Source: Niveibacterium sp. SC-1
GTDB lineage: Bacteria; Pseudomonadota; Gammaproteobacteria; Burkholderiales; Rhodocyclaceae
Length of the DNA: 64,000 nucleotides
NCBI RefSeq assembly: GCF_038235435.1
Contig: NZ_CP151275.1
Span: 2,356,001 to 2,420,000, forward strand
Direction of reading: 5' to 3'
Made by a program: the position numbers and the translations under genes. The notes beneath the pieces are model-generated. The model searched no databases and was not told the DNA's origin. It was given only the letters and a program-made list of their open reading frames with translations. Shown here in pieces: positions 9,401-17,333 of this stretch; position 1 is the first letter of the stretch, and each line of letters starts with the position of its first letter.

Positions 9401-10669
9401 CTCGGCTGCCTGCAGGGCCTCGATTACCTTGCCGCGGTTGGGAACCGAGGCGACCGGGTTGGTGCAGATGATCCAGCAGGCCTTGATCCGCCCTTCGCGC
9501 ATCTGCTCGAACATGTCGATGGTGCCGCCGCCCAGCTCGGTGCGCAGGGTGCCCGGCGCCACGCCCCAGAGCGACTCCATGAAGGCACGGTCTTCAGCCA
9601 CCAGGACGGAACGTTGCCCCGGCAGGCCGGGCCCCATGTAGCCCATCTCGCGGCCGCCCATGGCGTTGGGCTGGCCGGTGAGCGAGAAGGGACCACTGCC
9701 GGGACGGCAGATGGCACCCGTCGCCAGGTGCAGGTTGCAGATCGCGTTGGTGTTCCAGGTGCCGTGGGTGCTCTGGTTCAGCCCCATGGTCCAGCAACTC
9801 ATCCATTCGCCCGCTTCGCCGATCATCCGGGCTGCCTCGCGGATATCGACTTCGGGTATGCCGGTGACCTGCGCGACGGCTTCCGGTGTGTAGTCGGCGA
9901 GGAAGGCGGGCATGGCCTCCCAGCCTTCCGTGTACTCCGCGATGAACGCGTGATCGACATGCCCGTTGGCGACCAGCAGGTGCAGCAGGCCATTGAGCAG
10001 GGCGAGATCGGTACCCGGCTTGATCTGCAGGTAGAGGCTTGCCTTGTCGGCCGTGCCGGTGCGGCGCGGGTCGACGACGATCAGCTTCGCCCCGGCCTTG
10101 ACCCTGTCCATCATCCGCAGGAAGAGGATGGGATGGCAGTCGGCCATGTTCGCGCCGATCACGAAGAAGAGATCGGCCCGGTCGAAGTCCTGGTAGGAGC
10201 CGGGCGGGCCGTCCGAACCCAGCGAGAGCTTGTAGCCGCTGCCGGCGCTGGCCATGCACAGGCGCGAGTTCGACTCGATGTTGTTGGTGCCGACGAAGCC
10301 CTTGGCCAGCTTGTTGACCAGGTACTGCGCCTCGATCGACATCTGGCCCGAGACGTAGAAGGAGAGGGCGTCCGGACCGTGCGCGTCGAGGATGGCGCGC
10401 AGGCGGCGAGCGGTTTCACGGATTGCCGCCTCCATCGGGAGCGGCGTCGGCTCCTCCCCGCGCGACTGACGCACATAGGCCGCCTGCAGGCGACCCGACC
10501 CGGTCAGGGCCTGGGCGCAGGTATTGCCCTTGGTGCAGAGACGACCAAAGTTGGTCGGATGCTGCTTGTCGCCGGAAACCTTGATGACGCGTCTTCCGTC
10601 GGTCTCCATGACGATGCCGCAGCCCACGCCGCAATAAGGGCAGACGCTTCTGACGCTATGGGTGGACAT
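6473..10669 (-). CDS. Fused assimilatory nitrate reductase / CysJ-like flavoprotein (NADPH-type)
   Basis: 1398 residues. The N-terminal ~720 are a molybdopterin oxidoreductase of the NasA/NapA type: a [4Fe-4S] motif (Cys10, Cys13, Cys17, Cys45), a likely Mo-ligand Cys138 in SNSRLCMAS, and a dinucleotide-binding domain near HWNDVFGEDL. From about residue 850 there is a flavodoxin domain (WASQTGNAEDF), then a CysJ-like FAD domain (about 1025 on) and an NADPH-binding domain with GPGTGIAPFRG (about 1256), ending in the family's typical YLRDVY. The protein would therefore reduce nitrate to nitrite in the cytoplasm with electrons taken directly from NADPH through FMN and FAD. The frame extends upstream, but ATG 10669 starts the family's conserved N-terminus. 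No nitrite reductase or nitrate transporter is adjacent. Confidence 0.93.
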   Translation of the reverse strand: MSTHSVRSVCPYCGVGCGIVMETDGRRVIKVSGDKQHPTNFGRLCTKGNTCAQALTGSGRLQAAYVRQSRGEEPTPLPMEAAIRETARRLRAILDAHGPDALSFYVSGQMSIEAQYLVNKLAKGFVGTNNIESNSRLCMASAGSGYKLSLGSDGPPGSYQDFDRADLFFVIGANMADCHPILFLRMMDRVKAGAKLIVVDPRRTGTADKASLYLQIKPGTDLALLNGLLHLLVANGHVDHAFIAEYTEGWEAMPAFLADYTPEAVAQVTGIPEVDIREAARMIGEAGEWMSCWTMGLNQSTHGTWNTNAICNLHLATGAICRPGSGPFSLTGQPNAMGGREMGYMGPGLPGQRSVLVAEDRAFMESLWGVAPGTLRTELGGGTIDMFEQMREGRIKACWIICTNPVASVPNRGKVIEALQAAELVITQDAFLDTETNPYADVLLPGALWAEAEGVMINSERNLTLMQKAAQAPGEAMADWQIVARVACEMGFAEAFSYTDASAVFDEIRGTWNPKTGHDLRGASLTRLRETPLQWPCPPEDMADRHPVRYLNDGVSQKLRVAEDGSQPRIVFATASGKAVFFARPHMDPAEMPGADFPFVLNTGRLQHQWHTMTKTGKIATLNKLNPGPFVEINPEDAQALGIRDKDRVTISSPRGKAVLPAVVTDRVRAGNCFAPFHWNDVFGEDLTINAVTSDAVDPISLQPECKFAAVALARVADARPIPDAPPDREDEAVLACADVGASTRPEQEFATMQIDAFARLLGLSAPPALALEAQEQLYLQGFIWGLGSEEGRRTGGVPTLPASAPLDPSKRVLVDGLLAGLFARTATSTTLPLATTTLPAQEFSSKQGALSILWASQTGNAEDFAAGCAERLREAGFTVSVAALDSLKPAELLERKRVLLLTSTFGDGDPPDNGAAFWGALQAEGAPDLTGLEFAVLAFGDSNYDQFCGFGRKLDARLETLGAKRLCARTDCEPDYRDTAHAWLDTVLARLKAPAPVSTMQTAPLAALALATRAADPAPTTAPASARYSRNTPFASRLILNRRLNSEGSRKDTRQFAFSLEGSGLDYEAGDALGVWPSNCPALVGDILAALKLSPAAVATVKDKAELSIADALLRHYEIARITPEVLRFVAERSGSEELQRLLAPEAHASLREWLWGRQIVDLLQAYPIQACASEWLSVLKRMQPRLYSIASSARRHPDEVHLTVSAVRYQCEGKVRGGVSSTFLADRCGNAEVPIFIQRSAHFRVPVDGDTPIIMVGPGTGIAPFRGFLQERQARGARGGNWLFFGEQSAATDFYYRDELEAAQTGGSLRLTTAFSRDQSEKIYVQHRMQEHGAELWRWLEEGAHFYVCGDASRMARDVDAALKALVQTHGGRTAEAADAYVADLGRQKRYLRDVY

Positions 10670-10925
10670 GGACGGGGCGGCAAGAAAACATGGCTGCGTT
10701 GCGCAAGCGACCGCCGCAACAACGCGGCGTCCGGCCTGCGTTGGCGATGAGAACGGGCGTTTTCTAGCAAATGGTGGGCCATGCGCTGCAGCACGGCTTT
10801 GCGTGCACGGGCGCGCGCCGGCGGTCGGCCCTTTGCACCGATGGGGGGATTTGCGCCCGGCTATGCGCCGCTGCGGTGCACCGCAGCGGCCGTGTCTCAG
10901 GCTCGCGTACGGCGTCGTGTGAGCG

Positions 10926-12035
10926 CTACCAGAGCGACACGTCCAGGGCCCGCTGGAGGAGCCAGTTGCTCGCGAAAAGCGTGATCGCGATCGAGCCGGC
11001 CGGTAGCAGCCCGCGCCGGTAGAGCGGTCTGCCGCGCAACGCGAAGGCGGCGGGCAGCACGAGTGCGACGATCGCAAGCTGGCCCAGTTCGACGCCAAAG
11101 TTGAAGCCGAACAGCGCGAGCGCGATCTGCCCCCCGGGCAGGCCGACCTCGGCGAGCACGCTGGCGAAACCGAAACCGTGGATGAGCCCGAAGCCGAAGG
11201 CGGCGACCCAGCGCCGCGGGCCGAGGAAAGGCCGCAGGTTGTTCAGCGCCGCGCAGATCACCGACACCGCGATCGCGGATTCGACCAGCCGCGAGGGCAG
11301 GCTGATCCAGCCCAGCGCGGCCGGCGCCAGGGTGAGCGAATGCGCAAAGGTGAAGGCGGTGACGGTCTTCGCGACATCGGCCACGGCATTCGCCAGTCGG
11401 GTCTCGGACCGCCATGTCGAACCCTGCCAGACCAGTACCGCAGGCAGTAGCAGCGAGACCAGGAAAAGGATGTGGTCATAGCCGGTCCAGATGTGCAGCA
11501 CGCCCTGGCGGATGAAATCCACGAGCACGTCGAAGGCCGAGCGCCCAGTGATCCGCTGCGTTGCGGACTCGGGCCCGAATACGAGCGGATGCAGCACGCC
11601 GTCGACCCGCAGCTCCGCGAGCCCGCGGTGCTGGCGATCGATGTCGAACAGCAGGCGATAGTCGAGCGCCAGGTCGGCGCTGCCGCGGGGACATTCACCG
11701 GCCAGTGGCAACACGACATAGGTGCCGTCGACATGGTTGGCGAGTTGCAGGCCTTGCACGCTGAGCGGGCAGCGCACGCCATGCGCGCTGAGGTTCAGCC
11801 GCGACAGCGCATAGGCGTCGATCGCGCTGGCGCGACCGCGGACTTCGCCCCAGCTGAGCCGGCCGTCCTGGTTGGCGTCGAGTCCGATCGCCTCTTCCAG
11901 ATCGCGTAGCGCGATGTCCCAGCGGCCTTCGATCCGCGCATTCTGGACGTCGAGTGATAGCAGGCTGTCGCTGGCCTTGTGGGCCCAGGCGGGCGACGCC
12001 AGGAGGGCGAGGAACAGGAGCAGGGTGCGGCACAT
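10926..12035 (-). CDS. HupE/UreJ-like membrane protein
   Basis: 369 residues with a signal peptide (LLLFLALLASPAWA), a soluble ~150-residue periplasmic domain and about seven C-terminal membrane helices. The membrane part carries the family's His-containing motifs (WTGYDHILFL, FTFAHSLTL, GLIHGFGFA), which resemble metal-coordination sites. The periplasmic domain contains DANQDGRLSWGE, an EF-hand-like loop that may bind calcium. HupE/UreJ proteins are linked to nickel or cobalt entry; this subgroup is not characterised. Its start lies two bases after the TPR gene's stop, so it is the last gene of a four-gene operon with TPR, lipoprotein and DUF4331 genes. Confidence 0.82.
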   Translation of the reverse strand: MCRTLLLFLALLASPAWAHKASDSLLSLDVQNARIEGRWDIALRDLEEAIGLDANQDGRLSWGEVRGRASAIDAYALSRLNLSAHGVRCPLSVQGLQLANHVDGTYVVLPLAGECPRGSADLALDYRLLFDIDRQHRGLAELRVDGVLHPLVFGPESATQRITGRSAFDVLVDFIRQGVLHIWTGYDHILFLVSLLLPAVLVWQGSTWRSETRLANAVADVAKTVTAFTFAHSLTLAPAALGWISLPSRLVESAIAVSVICAALNNLRPFLGPRRWVAAFGFGLIHGFGFASVLAEVGLPGGQIALALFGFNFGVELGQLAIVALVLPAAFALRGRPLYRRGLLPAGSIAITLFASNWLLQRALDVSLW

Positions 12036-12037
12036 GG

Positions 12038-13213
12038 TCAGGCTCCCAGGCGATGGACGAGATCGCGCAGGGCGACGTCCTCGAGTCGGGTCGCGCGCAT
12101 CCAGTCGAGTACCGGCTGCGCCGCGCGCGGGTCGTGCGCGGCGAGGGCGGCTTCGAGCAATACACGCGCATCGGCGGGTTCGCGTTGCACGCTCCAGTTG
12201 CGCTGCGCGAGTGCCAGTGCACCCGTGGCGTCACCGAGCAGGCGTAAGCGGAAGCGCGACTCCTCGCGCAGGTGCACTGCTTCGCCACGCGCACGGGTGG
12301 CGTCGAAGCGTGCGTTCAGGGCCGCGACAAGCGGGGCGTCGGGAATGCGGCGGCTACGGCGGGCGGCCTCGGCCAGTCGCAGCAGCAGCGGATCGGCGCG
12401 CTCGGAGCCGGCGAGCAGATCGAGGACGGCCACGTCATCGTGGGCATCGAGCAAGAAGTCGGCATAGGCGGCGCGCGTGTAGGCGTCGGGCGCGGCGGCC
12501 AGCGCGGTGTCGAACCAGTGGCGGGCCTCGTCATGCCGGCCGAGCCGGGCCGCGAGCTCGGCGAGCGAGACGTAGAGACCGCCGCGTTCCCATTCGGCCG
12601 CACTGCCGCCGAGGGCGCGCTGTTCCAGCGTGCGATAGGCGCTGGCGCCCGCGCCGTTGAGACCCTCCACGCCAGCCAGGCAGGCGAGCGCGTAGCCGGG
12701 GTCGATCAGGCCGGCGAGCCGGGCGCAGGCGCTGCGCGCGTCGGCGGGGCGGCCTTGTACCTGGGCGATGGTCACACGCGTGAGCCAGGCCTGGGCATTG
12801 GCTGGTTCGAGTTGTAGGGCGTGGTCCAGCGTCGCGGAGGCGGCATCGAAGCGGTGATTGCTTTGCAGGAGCGTTGCCTGCAACACCAGCAGTTCGGCCG
12901 TGGGCGTGCGCTGCAGCCAGGGGGCAAGCAGGGCTTCGGCGTGGCCGAGGTAGCGCGGGTCGGCGTTGCGTCGGGCGAGTGCGATGTTGCGGCGGGCGAC
13001 GTCCAGAGTGAGGTTCAGATCGTCCGGCGTCGCGGCAAGGCGCACGCGCAAGGCCTTGAGCGCACGCAAGTCAGGATCGCCCGCGGCGGGCAGGGTCTCG
13101 ACGATCTGCGCGTCGTCGGCCGGGGTATAGGGGATGGGCCGGGCTTCGGCGTGCAATGCGGCCGACAGCATCAGCAGTCCGTACAGCAGGCGGCAGGAGT
13201 GAGCTCGTGACAT
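12038..13213 (-). CDS. Periplasmic TPR-repeat protein
   Basis: 391 residues. A signal peptide (LLYGLLMLSAALHAEA) is followed by an alpha-helical protein made of degenerate tetratricopeptide repeats; clear ones are around RFDAASATLDHALQLEPANAQAW and HDEARHWFDTALAAAPD. TPR arrays mediate protein-protein contacts and carry no catalytic residues. It is the third gene of the DUF4331 operon, sitting between the small lipoprotein and the HupE-like protein, so it probably scaffolds that exported or membrane system. No precise function is recognisable. Confidence 0.8.
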   Translation of the reverse strand: MSRAHSCRLLYGLLMLSAALHAEARPIPYTPADDAQIVETLPAAGDPDLRALKALRVRLAATPDDLNLTLDVARRNIALARRNADPRYLGHAEALLAPWLQRTPTAELLVLQATLLQSNHRFDAASATLDHALQLEPANAQAWLTRVTIAQVQGRPADARSACARLAGLIDPGYALACLAGVEGLNGAGASAYRTLEQRALGGSAAEWERGGLYVSLAELAARLGRHDEARHWFDTALAAAPDAYTRAAYADFLLDAHDDVAVLDLLAGSERADPLLLRLAEAARRSRRIPDAPLVAALNARFDATRARGEAVHLREESRFRLRLLGDATGALALAQRNWSVQREPADARVLLEAALAAHDPRAAQPVLDWMRATRLEDVALRDLVHRLGA

Positions 13214-13263
13214 GGCCGTGGCCTCCGTCGGGGAGAGGCCGCCGCGGCGGCCTCAGGACAGGA

Positions 13264-13515
13264 CTAGTTGAGGGTTGCAGCTTCCTTGTCTTCCGGCTGG
13301 GTCAGCGCGAGGCTGTCGATCGCAACGGGCTCGGTGTCTTCGGGCTGCGAAGCGGCGATGCTGGCCACGACGTCGGTGAAGCTGTCACCGGTGCCGGTCA
13401 CGGGCGGTGGGGCCGCGGGAGGTGGGCCGGAGTCGCCGCCGCCACCGCAGGCAGCGAGCTGAAGCAGGCCGAAGAGAAGCGCGATGCCACGATTGCGGGT
13501 CACAAAGGGTTTCAT
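13264..13515 (-). CDS. Small hypothetical lipoprotein
   Basis: 83 residues. A hydrophobic leader ends in a lipobox (LQLAAC, Cys23), then a Gly-rich and Pro-rich flexible stretch. The remaining ~45 residues are acidic (SQPEDTEPVA, TQPEDKEA) and contain a short repeated QPED motif. No family is recognised. The gene starts ten bases after the DUF4331 gene ends, so it belongs to the same transcript. It may anchor or partner DUF4331 at the outer membrane; that is inference from position only. Confidence 0.7.
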   Translation of the reverse strand: MKPFVTRNRGIALLFGLLQLAACGGGGDSGPPPAAPPPVTGTGDSFTDVVASIAASQPEDTEPVAIDSLALTQPEDKEAATLN

Positions 13516-13524
13516 GGCAGTTTC

Positions 13525-15033
13525 TCATCGCGCCGCGGCGTTGAAGGGCGAACCCGGCAGCGGATCGCGCAGGTAGGGGAAGCCCGCGTCGAACTGACTG
13601 TCGTTCACGAGCGCGCCATCGGTGAAGTCGATCGCGCCGGCCGGGGCATCGGCGGGCTTGCAGCCCAGGTTCAGCGTGCACAGCCTGCCCATCGCGACGC
13701 GCAACTCGATGTCGACCACGTCGTCGCCGGGCCGGCGGCCATTCGGGAAGCCGGCGGTGTCACCGCCGATCACACCTAGCCGCTTCTGCGCGCCCTTGGC
13801 CACCGGCGCGATCCCCGTGTTGAGCCGCAGCATCTCCGAGGGCGTGACCTTGGCCGGCTGGTTGAGGCCCGGCACGCCAGTGAGGAAGGCGGTGACGAGG
13901 TCACTGCGCGGGAAGTTGGTCGGTGCCTTCACGCCTGCGCTGCCGAACAGGATTTCGAGCAGGGCGGGCAAGGTCGGATTGGTCACATAGGTGGCGAACT
14001 GCGCATCGTCCTTGGGCTTGCTCGAATTGAAGCGGTCCTTGTCCTTGAGGCCAATCACCACTTCGTTGACCAGAGGCATGCCCAGGCGCGAGACCTGCGT
14101 CCAGGCGCCGCCTTCCTTCGAGGCCGGGATGTTGTGGTCGCCCGGCATCGGATTGAGCAGCCGCGCCTGCCGCAGGCTCGCCGTACTCCATGCGCCGATG
14201 ACCGGGTCATTGCCTTTGACGAGGCAGGCGATCGGTACCTCCAGCACGATGCTGGTGATGTTCTTGTCGGAGAGGGTGTTGAGGCCCTTGTCCTCGGCGC
14301 CCGGGTCGAAAGCGGTGGCCGGGGCGGCGATGTTGACGAGGTCGAAGGTCTCGCCAAGGTTCACGCCGAAGCCTTCGCGTCTCTGCCCGACGAAGACGCG
14401 ACCGGGGGCGCCGCATCCAGGAATGTTGATGGCATAGCGGTGTTTGGCGGCGTAGGCCGGATAGTCCGGAATCGACTTGTTGCCGATGTTGTCGACCGGC
14501 TTGTCGAATGTCGTGGCGCCGCTGCCGGCATCCTTCACCGCGCTGCGCGGGCCGCCGCGCCGGTCGCCGCGCACGACGTTGACCGTGTAGGTCTCGCGCA
14601 CGTTGAGGACGTCCGGATTGACCATGGTGATGCCACCGATGTTCATCAAGGGCACGGACACCTGGGTGCCGCCCACCGGCACCTTGAGGTCTTTCTGGGT
14701 GTTCTGGAAACGGAACTGGAAGCTCAGGTCTTCCTTCGCGTCGCCATCGTTATCGACATGGATCTCGTAGAGCGCATCCGGGTCGAGCGAGAAGTAGTTC
14801 GGACCGCCGTAGGCATCCTGCAGCGGGCTGAAGTTCGCGATGAAGGTCACGCTGTCGGCATGGCCCTGCTCATAGGAGCGGAACATGTAGAAGTCGGTGC
14901 CATCGACCTTGGGAAAGCGGGTGATGAAAGGGGCTTCGCGATGGCTGGAGGCCAGGGCGAGGTCGGCAGGGAGCAGGACCAGCGAGCTCAGGCCCGCCGC
15001 GGCGAGCGTGATCGCCAAGGGTTTGCAGTGCAT
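13525..15033 (-). CDS. DUF4331 family exported protein
   Basis: 502 residues. A signal peptide (ITLAAAGLSSLVLLPADLALA) is followed by the family's hallmark N-terminus SSHREAP, then DGTDFYMF and repeated Asp/Asn-rich loops (VDNDGDAKED) typical of this large beta-rich family. The biochemical role is unknown. The ATG at 15033 is chosen because GGAGG lies upstream at normal distance; the frame runs further upstream without a signal peptide. It is the first gene of an operon continuing with a lipoprotein, a TPR protein and a HupE-like protein, and is divergent from an ECF sigma gene that probably controls it. Confidence 0.9.
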   Translation of the reverse strand: MHCKPLAITLAAAGLSSLVLLPADLALASSHREAPFITRFPKVDGTDFYMFRSYEQGHADSVTFIANFSPLQDAYGGPNYFSLDPDALYEIHVDNDGDAKEDLSFQFRFQNTQKDLKVPVGGTQVSVPLMNIGGITMVNPDVLNVRETYTVNVVRGDRRGGPRSAVKDAGSGATTFDKPVDNIGNKSIPDYPAYAAKHRYAINIPGCGAPGRVFVGQRREGFGVNLGETFDLVNIAAPATAFDPGAEDKGLNTLSDKNITSIVLEVPIACLVKGNDPVIGAWSTASLRQARLLNPMPGDHNIPASKEGGAWTQVSRLGMPLVNEVVIGLKDKDRFNSSKPKDDAQFATYVTNPTLPALLEILFGSAGVKAPTNFPRSDLVTAFLTGVPGLNQPAKVTPSEMLRLNTGIAPVAKGAQKRLGVIGGDTAGFPNGRRPGDDVVDIELRVAMGRLCTLNLGCKPADAPAGAIDFTDGALVNDSQFDAGFPYLRDPLPGSPFNAAAR

Positions 15034-15070
15034 GACGAACCTCCGGGGGGTAGTGGGGACTGCAAGCCTT

Positions 15071-15098
15071 GATACGCAGCAGATCGAGAACTGGATGC
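15071..15098 (-). promoter_or_regulatory. Candidate ECF-type promoter for the DUF4331 operon
   Basis: Read on the minus strand, GCATCC (15098-15093) and CGTATC (15076-15071) are separated by 16 bases and lie about 40 bases before the DUF4331 start. The spacing and GC-rich -35 element are ECF-like. It faces the operon across from the sigma gene. No matching copy was seen in front of the sigma gene itself, so specificity for this sigma factor is inference. Confidence 0.38.
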
Positions 15099-15166
15099 AG
15101 CGCGGGGTGTCCGGCCGAGCGCGGCTGTGAAATGATCCGCGGCACGCCTGCCATGAGGTCCTTGCC

Positions 15167-15721
15167 GTGACCGATCCCGCCTTGCTGACCAACCTGCTCG
15201 CCCGCACCGGCCGCGGCGACGAAGAGGCGTTCGCCGAGCTCTACCGTTGCACGGCCGCGAAACTGTTCGGCGTCGCCGTGCGTACATTGGGGAGACGCGA
15301 CTGGGCGGAGGAGGTCCTGCAGGACTGCTTCGTCAAGATCTGGCAGCACGCGGCCGAATACGGCACCGAACGCAGCCAGCCGCTGACCTGGCTCACCAGC
15401 ATCGTGCGCAACCGCTGCATCGACTGGCTGCGCCGCCCGCGCGAAGAGGCTTTGCCCGAAGACGAAGAGGGCCAGCCATTGATCGATCTGGCCGACGAGG
15501 GACCGGGGCCGCTGATGCGCCTGCTCGACACCGAAGAAGCCGCCTGGCTTGCACGCTGCATGGAAAAGCTCGTCGCGCGCGAACGCCAGAGCATCGCGCT
15601 CGCCTTCTTCTACGGCCTCAGCCATGCGGAGCTGTCCGAGCATCTGGCGCAGCCGCTGGGCACCGTGAAGACCTGGATCCGCCGCGGGCTGGAGCGGCTC
15701 AAGGACTGCCTCGCCGTATGA
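15167..15721 (+). CDS. ECF-family RNA polymerase sigma factor
   Basis: 184 residues with the two ECF domains. Region 2 spans about residues 20-90 (DEEAFAELYRCTAAKLFGVA, WAEEVLQDCFVKIWQ). Region 4 spans about 125-180 (RQSIALAFFYGLSHAELSEHL, GTVKTWIRRGLERLK). It lacks extra C-terminal domains. The GTG start is the one that gives the family's normal length. Its stop overlaps the anti-sigma start (ATGA), so the pair is co-translated. By position it probably directs transcription of the divergent DUF4331 operon and perhaps of itself. It resembles SigK/RpoE-like factors paired with RskA-type anti-sigmas. Confidence 0.92.
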   Translation: MTDPALLTNLLARTGRGDEEAFAELYRCTAAKLFGVAVRTLGRRDWAEEVLQDCFVKIWQHAAEYGTERSQPLTWLTSIVRNRCIDWLRRPREEALPEDEEGQPLIDLADEGPGPLMRLLDTEEAAWLARCMEKLVARERQSIALAFFYGLSHAELSEHLAQPLGTVKTWIRRGLERLKDCLAV

Positions 15722-16437
15722 ACCTCCTGCGCCCGGAACTGCTGGACCGGCTTGCCTCCGAATATGTGCTCGGCACCTTGCGCGGCCTCGCGCGCAAGCG
15801 CTTCGAGCGTGCGATGGCCGAACACGGCGTGGTGCGCGTGCATGTTCACGAGTGGGAAGAGCGCCTGGCCCAACTCGCCGCGGCGGTGCCGGAGATCGAA
15901 CCCCCGGGCCGCGTGTGGCGTGCCGTTGAAGCACGCGTCGCCGCCGAGCGCCTGCGCCGGAATGGCGTGCCGAGGTTCCTGCGCCCGGCCTGGTGGCGAG
16001 GCCTGGCGCTCGCGATGTCGGCCGTTGCGGCCCTGCTCGTGGCCTATATCGGCGTCGCGCCACGCCCACTCTCGGACCCCGGCCGCAACTACATCGTCGT
16101 GCTCGCCGGCAGCAACCTCAAACCCGTCATGCTGGCCGAGGCCGACCCCAAGACCGGCACGCTCTTCGTCCGCGTGCTCGCGAGCCCGCAGATCGCGCCA
16201 GACCGCAGCCTCGAACTCTGGGGACTGCCCAGGGACGGCAAGCCCCGTTCCTATGGCCTGGTGCCTGCGTCGGGCGTCGTCACCCTGAAACCCGGTCGTC
16301 CGCTCGAAGCTTTGCTCGCGGACATTGCCGCGCTCGCGGTGAGCCTCGAACCGCAGGGGGGCTCGCCGACAGGTCAGCCCACCGGGCCGGTGCTCTACAC
16401 CGGTGAACTGGTGCGACCGGTGGGGCAGCCACTCTAG
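15718..16437 (+). CDS. Membrane anti-sigma factor, RskA-like
   Basis: 239 residues. The N-terminal ~90 residues form the sigma-binding region (LLDRLASEYVLGTLRGLARKRFE) typical of RskA proteins. One membrane helix follows at about 100-118 (LALAMSAVAALLVAYIG). The C-terminal extracytoplasmic RskA domain includes LELWGLPRDGKPRSYG. It would hold the sigma factor encoded four bases upstream at the membrane until an envelope signal triggers release. No zinc-binding H-x3-C-x2-C motif is present, so this is not a ZAS-type anti-sigma. Confidence 0.88.
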   Translation: MNLLRPELLDRLASEYVLGTLRGLARKRFERAMAEHGVVRVHVHEWEERLAQLAAAVPEIEPPGRVWRAVEARVAAERLRRNGVPRFLRPAWWRGLALAMSAVAALLVAYIGVAPRPLSDPGRNYIVVLAGSNLKPVMLAEADPKTGTLFVRVLASPQIAPDRSLELWGLPRDGKPRSYGLVPASGVVTLKPGRPLEALLADIAALAVSLEPQGGSPTGQPTGPVLYTGELVRPVGQPL

Positions 16438-16759
16438 GCCGACCCCGCGAGTGGGCGGCCACGCAGGCCAAAAACCAGCTTGGCTAGCGGGGTTCCGGGA
16501 GCTATTACTTCTAGCTGCTTCTCCGCCATCGAAGCCACGACGAGGGCGACGATCCGGTCGCGGTCGCCGTCCCGTGCGGCTGCCACGCAGCGCGCGCCGG
16601 ATGGGGGTTTTGTCGTGGTTCCCCAGCCGCTTCCCACTCGCCGGTGTTGTGCTCCAGCACCCGTCGTCACGGTCCGCGCGGACTGCTGAGGTGGCGCGAG
16701 GCTCCTGCCTGCGCAAGACGGACGCGCACCTTGATCAACCTGCCAGAAAGGATTGGAAA
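16438..16759. other. Gene-free stretch between anti-sigma and DUF3597 genes
   Basis: About 320 bases without a convincing gene. Short open frames here lack ribosome sites and family resemblance. AAAGGA at 16747-16752 is the ribosome site of the DUF3597 gene. No hairpin terminator or repeated element was seen. Confidence 0.5.
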
Positions 16760-17176
16760 ATGAGCCTGTTCAGCGCCATCTTGGACAAACTGGGGTTCGG
16801 ATCCAAGGCGAAAGCCGACGTCGGGGCAGCCGCGCCGGTTCCAGCCAATGCGCCACCGACCGAAGCGGCTTCAGCGCCAGCCGCACCCGCAGCGGCGCCC
16901 GCCGTAGTCCCGATTTCCGCGGTTGATGTGGTGGCCAAACTGGAGGGGCTCGCCGCGGCGAACACGCAAAAACTGAACTGGAAAACCTCCATCGTCGATC
17001 TGCTCAAGCTCCTGTCTCTCGACAGCAGCCTGGAGGCGCGCAAGGGGCTGGCGGTCGAACTGGGGTGCCCCGCGGAGAAGATGGGGGACTCCGCCCAGAT
17101 GAACATGTGGCTGCACAAGACCGTGCTGCAGAAGCTGGCGGACAACGGCGGGAACATCCCGAAAGACCTGCTCTGA
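16760..17176 (+). CDS. DUF3597 family protein
   Basis: 138 residues. The N-terminus MSLFSAILDKLGF is followed by a 45-residue Ala/Pro-rich linker and a C-terminal globular region of ~80 residues (VDVVAKLEGLAA, NWKTSIVDLLKLLSLDSSLEAR, NMWLHKTVLQKLADNGG). This matches the DUF3597 family, small soluble proteins resembling LysM-associated or peptidoglycan-linked accessory proteins; the function is unknown. The start is set by AAAGGA eight bases upstream; the same frame is open further back but without a ribosome site. It stands alone between divergent transcripts. Confidence 0.85.
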   Translation: MSLFSAILDKLGFGSKAKADVGAAAPVPANAPPTEAASAPAAPAAAPAVVPISAVDVVAKLEGLAAANTQKLNWKTSIVDLLKLLSLDSSLEARKGLAVELGCPAEKMGDSAQMNMWLHKTVLQKLADNGGNIPKDLL

Positions 17177-17333
17177 TTCCGGGATGGTCCATCCGGCCAG
17201 TGCAGGTGACAGCGCTGGCCGGGGACTCGTTCATGGGGAGTAGTGGGCGTGCGCCCCGGTAGGGATCGCGAGGGCGCAGGGCAGGTTTCCTCCCTGCGCC
17301 CCCGGCCTTGCGCGTCGGCGCCCGGTACCGTGC

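Noticed and set aside
8636..10750. 704-codon plus-strand frame opposite the nitrate reductase
   Set aside because: It is antisense to conserved molybdopterin-binding sequence and has no recognisable domain.
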